Counted from the stretch's first letter, positions 42,900 to 51,670 are shown. The stretch: 64,000 nucleotides of DNA from Methanothrix harundinacea 6Ac (GCF_000235565.1 NC_017527.1:2418001-2482000); one strand, 5' to 3'. Numbers and translations: made by a program. The notes: generated by a model not told the origin, from the letters alone.

Positions 42900-43706
42900 T
42901 CACACCTCTATCGTCGTCTCAGCAGTGTCCAAAACCGTACCGTCGTCGAGGGTCACCTCTGCCTCCACGGTGTAGGTGCCGGGCTCGAGCACGGCATCGG
43001 GGACGAGGGTCATCTTAACGAGGCGGGAGTTCGTCGGGAGGATCATACGCCTCGTCTCAGCTGGCGCCACGCTGGCGACGACCTCACCATCCTCGTCGAG
43101 GAGGTTTGCGCCAACAAAGGGCTTGTAGTGGACGTTTCCGGTGTTATCGAAGGTCACGTCGACGGAGACATTGCCGTCGGCCATCGAGGCGGAGAGGTCG
43201 GAGATCTCGCCGGTCATCTCGAGGTCAGAGTCTTTGATGGTCAGGAGTATGGGAACCTGTATCGCCGTAATGATCATGACGCTGGCTTTTTCGCTTTCCT
43301 TTGGCGCCGTCTTTATCGTGACGAGAGCGTACCTTCCTCCTTCGCCGACATCTTCGGGGACGGTACCTGTAAGATTGAGGGACCTCCGCTCGCCGGACTC
43401 CAGATCGAAACTTGTCGGCTCTACTGAGAGGAAGGGCCTGGCCGAAAAGAGTTCTGTGTCATCTTCAGGAAGAAGTTCGATGTTCGCTCCGTCCTCCGTC
43501 ATTGCAAATCCAACGACCTCCGCCGTCATGTTAGGGAGGAGTTCGTCTTCTCCTGCGGACACTATCATCTCGTGTACGATCTCCTGGCCAGGGGATACCT
43601 CCTCGCTGAATATTGCCCCGTCGACGCTGAAGGCCGACGAGGGCGATACGATCGCGGAGAAGGCAAAAACGGCTAAGAACAAAATTTTTACTGTGCTGTA
43701 GTTCAT
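42900..43706 (-). CDS. Exported DUF916/WxLIP-like beta-sandwich protein
   Basis: 268 residues. A signal peptide (ILFLAVFAFSAIVSPSSA) is followed by two beta-sandwich regions. The first has FLSVEPTSFDLESGERRSLN and a PEDVGEGGRYALVTIKTAP segment; the second has VDVTFDNTGNVHYKPFVGAN and ends with PGTYTVEAEVTLDDGTVLDT. This two-domain order, with the proline-Gly-Glu pattern, resembles DUF916 WxL-interacting proteins of Gram-positive bacteria, but no C-terminal membrane helix is present. Similarity was judged by eye. It sits between two small secreted proteins and the large surface protein. Confidence 0.68.
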   Translation of the reverse strand: MNYSTVKILFLAVFAFSAIVSPSSAFSVDGAIFSEEVSPGQEIVHEMIVSAGEDELLPNMTAEVVGFAMTEDGANIELLPEDDTELFSARPFLSVEPTSFDLESGERRSLNLTGTVPEDVGEGGRYALVTIKTAPKESEKASVMIITAIQVPILLTIKDSDLEMTGEISDLSASMADGNVSVDVTFDNTGNVHYKPFVGANLLDEDGEVVASVAPAETRRMILPTNSRLVKMTLVPDAVLEPGTYTVEAEVTLDDGTVLDTAETTIEV

Positions 43707-43731
43707 AATATCTCCTCCATAATTTCATGGA

Positions 43732-44319
43732 TCAAACAGAACTTAGGGCGATTTGAAGATTTATACGATATCGTCCTGCTACATCATCAGAATGTGCTTT
43801 CTGAGAGTACATAAGATCTATTATTTTATTGGTAAAGCTTCCGTCGTGCTGTACAATATTGACAGGATTAGAGAGATCGGTCGCATCAGTCAGAGTATTA
43901 AATATTTCCCCGCTTTCTCCGTTGTTTCCTATATCATCCACCAATACCTTAAATTTATTAGTTAAGGATGCCTCGGGGGTTACATATCCTCCTTCGGCAT
44001 ATTTTCTCATCTTGCTCTTATTGTTTCCTGTATTTACGTCTTCGACCGTCAGAATCCAGCTACCACTCGCAGTTATGTCTATCTCATCCATAGCCGTCAC
44101 GTCTTGATCCACTATGAGGAACAACGACGCACCAGAAGGATAAACATTTATCGATAGACCGTTACCAGGAGCTAATGGGCCATCTCCCAGGGTCCCGTAT
44201 CCGCTCCCAGCCATGCCGACGGGAACGCCGCTTTCCGAGGATTGAGCCGAGGATGGGACTACAAGAAGGACTACTAGGGCCGCTATTAAGAATGAGCTTT
44301 CCAGCGATCTTTGTATCAT
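43732..44319 (-). CDS. Small exported beta-rich protein with WxL-like motif, copy 2
   Basis: 195 residues. The signal peptide (FLIAALVVLLVVPSSAQSSE) is followed by a domain whose central strand is ITASGSWILTVEDVN and whose end is GRYRINLQIALSSV. The upstream neighbour shows the same order: a Trp-x-Val/Leu strand followed by Thr-Val-Asp/Glu-Asp, a LTNKFKV/LTDEFIV strand, and a Gly-Asp/Arg-Tyr end. The two are therefore likely paralogs. The AT content of this gene is higher than that of its neighbours. Confidence 0.68.
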   Translation of the reverse strand: MIQRSLESSFLIAALVVLLVVPSSAQSSESGVPVGMAGSGYGTLGDGPLAPGNGLSINVYPSGASLFLIVDQDVTAMDEIDITASGSWILTVEDVNTGNNKSKMRKYAEGGYVTPEASLTNKFKVLVDDIGNNGESGEIFNTLTDATDLSNPVNIVQHDGSFTNKIIDLMYSQKAHSDDVAGRYRINLQIALSSV

Positions 44320-44412
44320 ATATTATTCCTCTATTAAAAATGGATGGGAGGGCTCATTCTCCGATCCAATACGGTAGAGCCCTCCATATTCACTTCCTAT
44401 TGGGCTACTGGT

Positions 44413-44883
44413 CTAGTCTAGGCTTCCCGCGTAGGTGAGGACGATCGCGTAATCGCCAGCAGCATCGCCTGGCTGAACAGTCTGATGATAGACTACAGCT
44501 TTCTCCTGGGCATCACAATCTACATTTGCGGTGCCAGTGAAAAGGGACTTTGCAGTTCCATCCAATTCCACTGCGTTCACGATGAACTCATCGGTCAGGG
44601 GAACTACTCCCTTTAGCATAAATCCACTGCCAGCGTCATCCACCGTCACTGTCCAGGCAGCACCCGCGATGACATCAAGGCTGCCACCAGCGATACCTGC
44701 TGGGTTGGGGGTTGGAAGTACCCCGAGATCCGTGTTCACTACCGTGCCAGCGTCAAGGCTAAAGGTGGTTGCATGTATAACACAGCCGTCTACCGTTATC
44801 GGGCCGACATCCGCCATCCCCGTCCCTGCCAGCAGGGCGACGAGGAGCGCAGCCATTCCAAAGCTCTTCAATATCTTGCTCAT
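44413..44883 (-). CDS. Small exported beta-rich protein with WxL-like motif, copy 1
   Basis: 156 residues. The signal peptide is FGMAALLVALLAGTGMA. The mature part has AGAAWTVTVDDAGSGFMLKG, two Cys (VDGCVI and NVDCDA) and ends GDAAGDYAIVLTYAGSLD. The WTVTV strand and tyrosine-rich last strand resemble the WxL domain of bacterial surface proteins and the SCPU/pilin group. It is first in the cluster. A TATA-like AAATTATAAAAACTC lies near 44956-44970, giving a leader of about 50 bases. Confidence 0.68.
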   Translation of the reverse strand: MSKILKSFGMAALLVALLAGTGMADVGPITVDGCVIHATTFSLDAGTVVNTDLGVLPTPNPAGIAGGSLDVIAGAAWTVTVDDAGSGFMLKGVVPLTDEFIVNAVELDGTAKSLFTGTANVDCDAQEKAVVYHQTVQPGDAAGDYAIVLTYAGSLD

Positions 44884-44970
44884 TTCCTTTTCCCTCCTTT
44901 ACGGGAGTTTCCATCCCATCCTCTGCAACTAATAGCTATTAAACCTTCTGGAGAAGAGTTTTTATAATTT

Positions 44971-45710
44971 CAGAACTTATAAAGGTCCAGGCATGGAGAT
45001 CTTCAAAAGGTAAGTTGCCGATATGTCGGGGCCAGGGGGAGGAGCTCCCCCGGAGAAGGGAGGAGGGTAATACAAAAGTTTTCAATTTGGAGATCGCCCC
45101 CCGGCGGGAGGCCCGCGGCCGGGGGGGCTCTTTGGGGGGAGATTCGCCACGCCCGGGTTTAGTATCGCGACGGCCCCTCCGGCCCTGGAGGGAGGAGCTC
45201 CTGCGGGGGGGCCGCCGGGCCGGAAGGACCCTTCCGGCGATCTGGGTATGTAATGGCCGGGTATATCAGCTTTCCGTCCCCGGGGGGGGAGGCCAACTTT
45301 AGAAAGACAATATTGCTACAGTATAAACAATGCGATAGTACCCTCCCCGGGGCCCGCCCTCATCTTCTCCCGGCGGCCGAAGAGGTGGGAGAGGCCGGGC
45401 CTTCCGGAAGTGACATCCGTCTCCCGGGGCGGCCGGGGCGGGCGAGGGCGGCATCGGGAGCGGAGCCGGAGACGGGGGGCGGATACTCTCCGGAAGGGCG
45501 GGGAAGAGGCGGGGCGAAGGAGAAGGAGCGAGGCAGCAGCGGCGGCGGCGGTGGTGGAGGCGGGGGAGGCGGGGGAGGGAGGGGAGGAGGAGGAGAAGGA
45601 GAGAAGGAGAGAAGGAGAGGGGCGAGGCGGGGGGGAGACGGGGGCAGAAGGAGCGGGAGGGAGGAGAGGGGGCCAGGGGGCGGGGAGGCGGCCCGGAGCC
45701 GCCCGGCCCC
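44971..45710. other. GC- and purine-rich region without a recognised gene
   Basis: About 740 bases with very high G content. The right half (about 45520-45690) is strongly purine-biased with GGCGGN and GGAGAA runs. Long open frames exist on the plus strand, but they encode low-complexity Gly/Arg/Glu sequence with no recognisable domain or start signal. I see no RNA gene. Confidence 0.45.
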
Positions 45711-46442
45711 TCAGATGATCCCCTTCTCCTTCAGGGCCGTCTCGATCCGCTCAAGCCGCATATCGAAGCTCCCCTTCATGTCCGACCGCAGCCCCCGGAC
45801 CTCCCCCGTCGTCTCGTCCTGCTTGTCGAGCATCTGGTCCTGCTTATCGAGCATCTGGTCCTGCTTATCGATCATCATGTCCTGCTTGTCGAGCATCTGG
45901 TCCTGCTTGTCGAGCATCTGGTCCTGCTTGTCGAGCATCTGGTCCTGCTTATCGATCATTATGTCCTGCTTATCGAGCATCCGGTCCATCTTGGAATCGA
46001 TCCCCTTAATCGCCGCTATAGTCTCATCCTGCTTGTCGAGCATCTGGTCCTGCTTATCGAGCATCCGGTCCATCTTCTGCCCCAGATCGGAAAACCCGTG
46101 CCTGGTGACGTCTATCAGCTCCTTGAGGAGCTCGGCAGACCTGTCGAGCCTCGAGTCCGTCTCCCCCCTATCCACGAGCTTCGAGAAGTCGTCGAACTCG
46201 CCCGTGGCATCGTGCCGCTCCACCTCGACGGCCGCGACCTCGATGAGGGAGTTTTTGACCTTCAGGGCGGAGGCGAACCGGTCCAGAACCGCAGCATCTC
46301 CCTCGGCGACGACCTTCACCCTCCCGTCGGGGAGGTTTCCAACCCATCCGACGATCCCCATCTCCTGGGCCAGGGCTATGACCTTCGACCTGTAGCCGAC
46401 CTTCTGGACCCTTCCTGAGACGAGGATGACAGACCGCTCCAT
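45711..46442 (-). CDS. Acylphosphatase domain fused to a heptad-repeat coiled coil
   Basis: 243 residues. Residues 1-90 are an acylphosphatase: SGRVQKVGYR (phosphate-binding loop with catalytic Arg) and GWVGNLPDGRVKVVAEGD (catalytic Asn). Residues ~125-225 hold ten copies of a five-residue core M(L/I)DKQ in seven-residue spacing, mostly DQMLDKQ, with one interruption (DETIAAIKGIDSK). This is an almost perfectly regular coiled coil. A short helix ending RIETALKEKGII closes the protein. ATG 46442 fits the domain start. Ordinary acylphosphatases are ~90 residues, so the tail is an addition that probably oligomerises the enzyme or binds a partner. Confidence 0.85.
   Translation of the reverse strand: MERSVILVSGRVQKVGYRSKVIALAQEMGIVGWVGNLPDGRVKVVAEGDAAVLDRFASALKVKNSLIEVAAVEVERHDATGEFDDFSKLVDRGETDSRLDRSAELLKELIDVTRHGFSDLGQKMDRMLDKQDQMLDKQDETIAAIKGIDSKMDRMLDKQDIMIDKQDQMLDKQDQMLDKQDQMLDKQDMMIDKQDQMLDKQDQMLDKQDETTGEVRGLRSDMKGSFDMRLERIETALKEKGII
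45825..46075 (-). repeat. 21-bp coding tandem repeat in the acylphosphatase gene
   Basis: Units of 21 bases (ATCTGGTCCTGCTTATCGAGC on the plus strand, with small changes) encode the DQMLDKQ heptads. About ten core copies are present, with one non-repeat break near 45990-46030. Near-identical neighbouring units suggest recent expansion or gene conversion. Confidence 0.85.
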
Positions 46443-46695
46443 AGGAGGAGGTCTGGGGCTTATTTTGATATAAGTCTTCTCGTCCCCGGCGGAGACTCCT
46501 CCGGGGCCGTATCGGGGAGGAAGGGAGAAAGAGGAGGAGGAGAAGAAGAGGAAGTGGTGGAAGCCGGGGGGGAGGGGCAGGGACGGAGGGGGAGGCGGCC
46601 CGGAGCCCCGATCCATCACCAGAATTTGAAAATTAGATGAGAGCCGCCCCTACCCTTTCCGGCAGGGGCGTTGGGGTGGCGGCCGGAAAGGGCCC

Positions 46696-47631
46696 TCAGC
46701 CCTCCGCCCCGCCTTCACTCCCGGAGCCCTCCAGGTAGGCCATCGCCTCGGCGAGCTCCGAGAGCCGCCCCTCATCCTCGGGGAGGGGCGCCCCCGAGAG
46801 GCCCCTCCCCTCGATCTCCAGGACCTCCTCCCTCAGATCCAGGATCAGGAGGAGGGCCTTTATCTCCTCCAGGCGGTCGTCGTCCCCCTCCTCGGCCGCC
46901 CCCAGGAGGGCCCTCCTCTCGATCCCCTTCACCTCCAGCTGGAGGGCGAGCCTCTCCGCCTCCAGGGACAGCCGCCTCCCCTCGAGATCCAGCCTCGCCC
47001 TCTCCGCCTCCAGGAGGACCATCTCCGCCTCCAGGAGCTCTAGCCTCTTCGCCGTCAGGGCTGCCGCCTCCTCCGGGGTCAGGGTCCCGGCCGCCTCCTT
47101 CGCCAGGAGGGGCTCCATCTCCCCAGCTATCCTCTCCAGATCGGAGGCAGCCTCCACCCCCGGGGTCGGGACCCCGTCCCCTTCGAGGCCAGCTCCGTCG
47201 CCTCCATCTCCGCCGTCCCCATCTCCGGCGCCATCGTCCCCGTCCCCCTCCCCAGAGGGGGGCACGGGCCCCACGGGCTCCTCCCCGGGGCCCGAGACGG
47301 GCGCGGGGGTGAAGGTACAAGTCCCCCGGAAGAAGGCCCACGCCTCACACTCGCTCGCGTCGGGGAAGACGCAGTAGCCGATCTGGTTTCCCGTCACCGG
47401 GTCGGTCCTGATCTCGTGCCGGTATCCCTTGTTTACACAAAAGGTGGCCGCAGGGTTGGTCACGGGCGTGACGGGGGGGGCCGAAGGAACCACGTTCCCG
47501 GTGATCGTCACCGATGCCGAGGAGGAGGAGACGAAGAGCCGTGGCTCCTCCCAGTAGGTCGCAGACCCGATCGAGGCCATGGCCAGGATCATGAGAGCCC
47601 ACGCCGCCAAGAGAGATGATCTGTTCATCAT
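46696..47631 (-). CDS. Exported DUF333 protein with acidic linker and coiled coil
   Basis: 311 residues. The signal peptide (LLAAWALMILAMASIGSA) is followed by a DUF333 domain (NPAATFCVNKGYRHEIRTDP ... CVFPDASECEAWAFFRGTC) with its usual cysteines. An Asp/Gly/Glu-rich linker (residues ~120-150) and a Leu/Glu/Arg helix (~165-300, with LEAEMVLLEAERARLDLEGR) follow. DUF333 is a small secreted domain of unknown function. No anchor is seen. The coiled coil suggests oligomers on the cell surface. Confidence 0.78.
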   Translation of the reverse strand: MMNRSSLLAAWALMILAMASIGSATYWEEPRLFVSSSSASVTITGNVVPSAPPVTPVTNPAATFCVNKGYRHEIRTDPVTGNQIGYCVFPDASECEAWAFFRGTCTFTPAPVSGPGEEPVGPVPPSGEGDGDDGAGDGDGGDGGDGAGLEGDGVPTPGVEAASDLERIAGEMEPLLAKEAAGTLTPEEAAALTAKRLELLEAEMVLLEAERARLDLEGRRLSLEAERLALQLEVKGIERRALLGAAEEGDDDRLEEIKALLLILDLREEVLEIEGRGLSGAPLPEDEGRLSELAEAMAYLEGSGSEGGAEG

Positions 47632-47982
47632 TTCACCCGCCTGATGGATAGCTTCGGAGCTGAAGGGGCCAAAAATTAATCCCCGATATTTTCAGCTACC
47701 TCTTCACGATCTTTTTTCCTCATATTCCATTAGATGTTACAGAATTGCATGACTTTTAAGAATTGCGCTCCCCAGCCTCCGGAGAGGAGGGGCTCCAGCC
47801 CCCTGAGATCAAAGGAGAGGGCGAGGAAGAGGGGGAGGAGGACGGCCCAGAAATGGCAGAAGAAGATGATGAAGATGCCCATCAAGGGATGAAGGGAACG
47901 AAGAGAGATGGGGATGGAAGATGATCGGGTTAGAGGCCCGGCCGGAGGTTGGGGCTCGGGGCGGTGCGGCTCCGGGGGACGG
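47632..47982. other. Spacer without a recognised gene
   Basis: About 350 bases between two minus-strand genes. The first part is AT-rich and would hold the promoter of the DUF333 gene (for example AAAAATTAATCCCC near 47670). The rest is G-rich with no convincing gene. Confidence 0.35.
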
Positions 47983-49665
47983 CTAGGCCCCCTCCCCATC
48001 CCCGGAGAAGCGGATGGATATCGCCGGGGCGTCGCCCCCGGAAGCGGCGACGAGGTCGCCGCCGCAGAGGGAGATCGACCGCTCCAGATACCTCAACTCA
48101 TCCCGGCGGAAGGGATCTCGGATCCCCCGACCCCGGCCGGCGATCCTCACCAAGACCCCCTCCCCCTCCTGGAAGGCGCCGATGGCGACCTCCTCCGCCA
48201 TCCCCGCCGCGAGCCTCTCCAGGATGTCTATGACGAGGTCGGTCAGCCGCTCGCCATCGACGACCGCCGGGGGGAGGCCCCCCGAGCCGGCGAAGGCGAC
48301 GGAGACCCTCTCGGGGAGGGGGACGTAGGAGATCCGCGCCTTCAGGGCCCGGAGCCACTCCTCCTCCGTCTCCGCCTCCAGGATCTGATCCCCGGGGCGG
48401 GGCCTCCGGATGAACCCCTCTATCGAACCCCGGAGGATCGAGGTCAGATCCTCCGCCCTCAGGCACTGAGGGGGCCGAAAGCCCCTGTAGGTCACCATAT
48501 AGTCGTTCAGAAGCCGCCCGGCCCTCCTCAGGAGGTGGTCTTCGAAGAGGTCCGCGACCCCGCCCCCATCGAAGAGCCCCTCCAGCTTTCCTACGATCCG
48601 GCCCGCCTCGTGGACTACCTCGATCTCCAAGAGCCCGCCCCCCCGGCAGCTCGAGAGCCGATCGTGCCAGCGGGAGAAGAGGTCGTCGACGGCCCCGGAG
48701 TCCACCAGCGCCTCGATCTCCCTCGCCGCCTCCCCCTCCCCCAGGTCCTCCAGGACGGAGGAGACGAGGATCAGCCTTCCAGCGATGATGGTGAAGAGCC
48801 GCTCCAGCTCCCGGAGGGCGACGGCGGAGTACTCGGCCGCCTCCCTCGCCCACCCCCCGTCGATCAGGAGGGGATCCCCCAGGGAGAGGGTGTACTGGAG
48901 GAGGCGGCAGAGGGTCTTTTTCGCCGCCCCGGCTTCCATGGGCCTCCCGTGGCCAGGACAGCATTGGAGGACCTCCCCCCCCTCCAGAAGCCAGAGGGCC
49001 CTCCGGATCGACCCGATCTGGTCGGCCCGGGACCACCCCGGGATCCCCGCCACCCCGGGGTTGGAGGCGAAGAGGAGGTCTCCGAGGAAGAGGAGCTCCC
49101 CGGCCCGGAGGCAGACGCTGTCGGGGCTGTGGCCCGGGGTGTGGTACACCTCGAGGGCGTCGCCGCCCCCCAGCTCCACCCTCTGGCGGTGGAGGACGAC
49201 CCCGTCCCCGATCCCGAAGGATGCGGTCTCGTACTCGAAGGCCGCGCCCCGCCCGAGTTCGATAAGCCTCCGGCCCGGGGCGGCGAGATCCGCCGAAGAG
49301 AGGAGCCTCACCTCGGGAGACCTGGGGGCCACCTCCCTCCCCAGGAGGCAGGAGAGGGTCATCGCCGGGTCCCCCCTCTCCAGGGAGACGGCCCCCGCCT
49401 CCTGGACCGCCACCGCCGCCCCGCCGAGCCCCTCCAAGAGATCCCCTCGGGAGAGCTCGAAGGAGTGGTCGACGTGGACGTGGGTCAGGTAGATTAGGAC
49501 CGGCCTCGCCCTCTCTTCCCAGAGCTCCCCGATCACCTCCACCAGCCGGTCCATCTGACCGTCGTCGCCCCCCGGATCGATGAGGCAGATCTGGTCCCGG
49601 GCGGATAGGACGTAAGAGTTGGAGGAGACCATATCGACCGTCCTGATGTACGGGAAGACCTCCAC
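47983..49665 (-). CDS. Metallo-beta-lactamase-fold protein with C-terminal sensor-kinase-like region
   Basis: 560 residues. Residues 1-270 are an MBL-fold domain with complete metal ligands: LTHVHVDHSF, a following His in VYHTPGHSPDS, FLGDLLF and CCPGHGRP. Residues ~290-430 are helical and dimerisation-like (ALRELERLFTIIAGRLILVS). Residues ~450-555 resemble a degenerate GHKL ATPase (DGERLTDLVIDILERLA, then GVLVRIAGRGRGIRDPF) without clear N, G1 and G2 boxes. It faces the partner-switching genes across a 240-bp spacer. Its C-terminal region could be the target or partner of the STAS protein; this is inference. Confidence 0.78.
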   Translation of the reverse strand: MEVFPYIRTVDMVSSNSYVLSARDQICLIDPGGDDGQMDRLVEVIGELWEERARPVLIYLTHVHVDHSFELSRGDLLEGLGGAAVAVQEAGAVSLERGDPAMTLSCLLGREVAPRSPEVRLLSSADLAAPGRRLIELGRGAAFEYETASFGIGDGVVLHRQRVELGGGDALEVYHTPGHSPDSVCLRAGELLFLGDLLFASNPGVAGIPGWSRADQIGSIRRALWLLEGGEVLQCCPGHGRPMEAGAAKKTLCRLLQYTLSLGDPLLIDGGWAREAAEYSAVALRELERLFTIIAGRLILVSSVLEDLGEGEAAREIEALVDSGAVDDLFSRWHDRLSSCRGGGLLEIEVVHEAGRIVGKLEGLFDGGGVADLFEDHLLRRAGRLLNDYMVTYRGFRPPQCLRAEDLTSILRGSIEGFIRRPRPGDQILEAETEEEWLRALKARISYVPLPERVSVAFAGSGGLPPAVVDGERLTDLVIDILERLAAGMAEEVAIGAFQEGEGVLVRIAGRGRGIRDPFRRDELRYLERSISLCGGDLVAASGGDAPAISIRFSGDGEGA

Positions 49666-49816
49666 CCCCCGGGTGCCGCCCGCCTTTTGAAGAACTTCTG
49701 ACTCCGCTGAAGCTCCCTCCTCGCCCCCCGCCCCCGGACCTCGGGGAACGGACCCCGGGGCGGGGTCGCTCCGGGGTCCCGTATCGTCAGGGAGGCGGAG
49801 AGGTTTAGGCCGTCCT

Positions 49817-49830
49817 TATTTATAAATAGA
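49817..49830 (+). promoter_or_regulatory. TATA box in the divergent spacer before the STAS gene
   Basis: TTATTTATAAATAG contains the dyad TTTATAAA and lies about 75-90 bases upstream of the STAS start. The opposite MBL gene starts 150 bases away on the other side. It probably serves the plus-strand operon; being symmetrical, it could serve both. Confidence 0.5.
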
Positions 49831-49905
49831 TTTGAGCCCAGAAGAGCTCTGTACCGGATCGCTCCGGGACCGGAGGGGGCAACACCCCCGTCCGAAGATG
49901 GTGGG

Positions 49906-50268
49906 ATGAAGATGATGCTGTCCAATAGAAGTTCGGGGGACGTGGAGATCCTCTCCCCGGGGGGGAGGCTCGACGCTCGATCCTCGGAGGAGATTCGGGT
50001 GAGGATGGAGGGGCTGATCGACGGCGGCTGCCGGAAGATGGTGGCGAACTTATCCGGGGTGGATTACATCAGCAGCTCGGGGCTCCGGGTGATGCTGGCG
50101 TCCCTGAAGAGGCTGAGGAAGGAGGGCGGCGACCTCCTCCTCGCCGGCCTCCAGCCTTACGTCCGGGAGACCTTCGAGATCGCCGGGTTCACCCAGCTCT
50201 TCGAGATATACGACCGGGAAGAGGAGGCGGTGGAGGAGTTCGGGCGGCGGGGAAGGACCCCCCGCTAG
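49906..50268 (+). CDS. STAS-domain anti-sigma-factor-antagonist-like protein (SpoIIAA/RsbV family)
   Basis: 120 residues with one STAS domain. LSPGGRLDARSSEEIR forms the first strand-helix unit, and VDYISSSGLRVMLASLKRL (residues 52-70) carries the serines at the helix start, where SpoIIAA/RsbV are phosphorylated (Ser56-Ser58 here). The C-terminal FTQLFEIYDREEEAVEEF helix is typical. It is first in a STAS/phosphatase/kinase gene set. In bacteria such a protein binds the kinase when unphosphorylated. An archaeon has no sigma factor, so the target must be something else. Confidence 0.9.
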   Translation: MKMMLSNRSSGDVEILSPGGRLDARSSEEIRVRMEGLIDGGCRKMVANLSGVDYISSSGLRVMLASLKRLRKEGGDLLLAGLQPYVRETFEIAGFTQLFEIYDREEEAVEEFGRRGRTPR

Positions 50269-50296
50269 CCCGGCCCCCGCCAGCCCCGAGGCGCGG

Positions 50297-51670
50297 ATGG
50301 ATCCGATCGTCAGCCCCCCCCTCCTCCTCCTCATCGAGAAGATCTGCGTCATCGTCGTCGCAGCCTACCTCATCACCAGGACGGAGAGCTTCACCGAGCT
50401 GATCGAGGGGAGGCTGACGAGGAAGAACCAGGCGGCTATGGCCCTGATCTTCGGCGCCTTCTCCATCTTCGGGACGGTCTCGGGGGTCGAGGTCGCCGGG
50501 GTGGTGGCGAACGTCCGGGACCTGGGGCCGGTGATGGGAGGGCTCGTCGGCGGCCCCGTCGTCGGCCTCGGGGCGGGGCTGATCGGCGGGGGGTACCGGC
50601 TCCTCCAGGGGGGGTTCACAGGCCCCGCCTGCTCCCTCGCCACCGTCCTGGTGGGGTCCCTGGCGGGGCTCGTCTACCTCGCAAACCGGCGGAGGTTCGT
50701 GGGGGTGGGGGGGGCGGTCGTCCTCACCGCCCTCTTCGAGGCCCTCCACATGCTCACCGTCCTCCTCCTCGCCGAGCCCCGGCCGGAGGCGGTGACCGTC
50801 GTCCGGGCGGCGGCCGCCCCCATGATCGTCTCCAACGCCGTCGGAGCCCTGATCTTCGCCCTGATGACGACCAACCTGATCCGCGAGCGGGAGACGGCAA
50901 AAGAGCGGGACGAGTACCTAATCGAGCTGGAGAGGAGGAGGCTGGAGCTGGAGATCGCCCGGAAGATCCAGGAGAGCTTCCTCCCGGAGACGGTCCCGGC
51001 CCTGAGGGGCTTTGAGGTGGCGGCGATCAGCCGCCCCGCCGAGGAGGTGGGGGGCGACTTCTACGACTTCGTCCCCACCCCGGGGGGGAGGATGGGGATC
51101 GCCATCGCCGACGTCTCGGGGAAGGGGGTCCCCGCCGCCCTCTTCATGGTCCTCTCCCGGGCGATGGTGAGGGCGAGCGCCTCCGGGGAGCCGACGGCGG
51201 GGGAGGTGGCGAGGAGGGCGAACGAGCTGATCTCCGCCGACGCCAACTCCGGGATGTTCGTCACCCTCTTCTTCGCCCTCCTCGACGAGGAGGCCCGGAC
51301 CCTCAGGTACGTCAACGCCGGCCACAACCCCCCCCTCCTCCTGAGGGGCGGGACCGGCGAGGTCGCCCTCCTGAAGACCCGGGGGATCGCCATGGGGGTC
51401 CTGGAGGAGGCGGAGATGGAGGAGGGGGAGGTCGAGCTTTCGGAGGGGGACGTCGTCGTCCTCTACACCGACGGGGTGACGGAGGCGACGGACGCCGCCG
51501 GGGAGCAGTTCGGGGTCGAGAGGCTCCTTCTGCTGGCGAAGGAGCACAGGAGCCTCCCGGCGGCGGCCCTCGTCGAGGAGATCGCCGGGGCTGTCCTCGC
51601 CTTCAGCGAGGGAGAGCCCCAGTTCGACGACATCACCCTGGTGGTGCTGAAGGGGGGGAGGAGGGGGTGA
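50297..51670 (+). CDS. SpoIIE/RsbU-type PP2C phosphatase with LytS-like (5TM) membrane sensor
   Basis: 457 residues. The first ~200 form a 5TMR-LYT membrane domain, with the conserved NVRDLGPVMGGLVGGP and a GAGLIGGGYRLL loop. A linker helix (ARKIQESFLPETVPALRGF) leads into a SpoIIE-type PP2C domain. Its metal-binding motifs are complete: GGDFYD, IADVSGKGVPAALFM, NAGHNPPLL, LYTDGVTEA and FDDITLVVLK. It should dephosphorylate the STAS protein in response to a ligand or envelope signal. It follows the STAS gene by 28 bases and overlaps the kinase gene (GTGA). Confidence 0.92.
   Translation: MDPIVSPPLLLLIEKICVIVVAAYLITRTESFTELIEGRLTRKNQAAMALIFGAFSIFGTVSGVEVAGVVANVRDLGPVMGGLVGGPVVGLGAGLIGGGYRLLQGGFTGPACSLATVLVGSLAGLVYLANRRRFVGVGGAVVLTALFEALHMLTVLLLAEPRPEAVTVVRAAAAPMIVSNAVGALIFALMTTNLIRERETAKERDEYLIELERRRLELEIARKIQESFLPETVPALRGFEVAAISRPAEEVGGDFYDFVPTPGGRMGIAIADVSGKGVPAALFMVLSRAMVRASASGEPTAGEVARRANELISADANSGMFVTLFFALLDEEARTLRYVNAGHNPPLLLRGGTGEVALLKTRGIAMGVLEEAEMEEGEVELSEGDVVVLYTDGVTEATDAAGEQFGVERLLLLAKEHRSLPAAALVEEIAGAVLAFSEGEPQFDDITLVVLKGGRRG

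Noticed and set aside
45825-46075. Tandem repeats as a CRISPR array
   Set aside because: The 21-bp units are contiguous with no spacers, and they encode a regular heptad in frame.
45253-46395. Plus-strand frame through the GC-rich spacer into the acylphosphatase gene
   Set aside because: The first part is low-complexity Gly/Arg and the second is antisense to the 21-bp repeats (Ser/Cys/Leu periodicity).
47983-49665. The MBL gene as an antibiotic-resistance beta-lactamase
   Set aside because: The family is broad, there is no signal peptide, and the kinase-like C-terminal half points to signalling.
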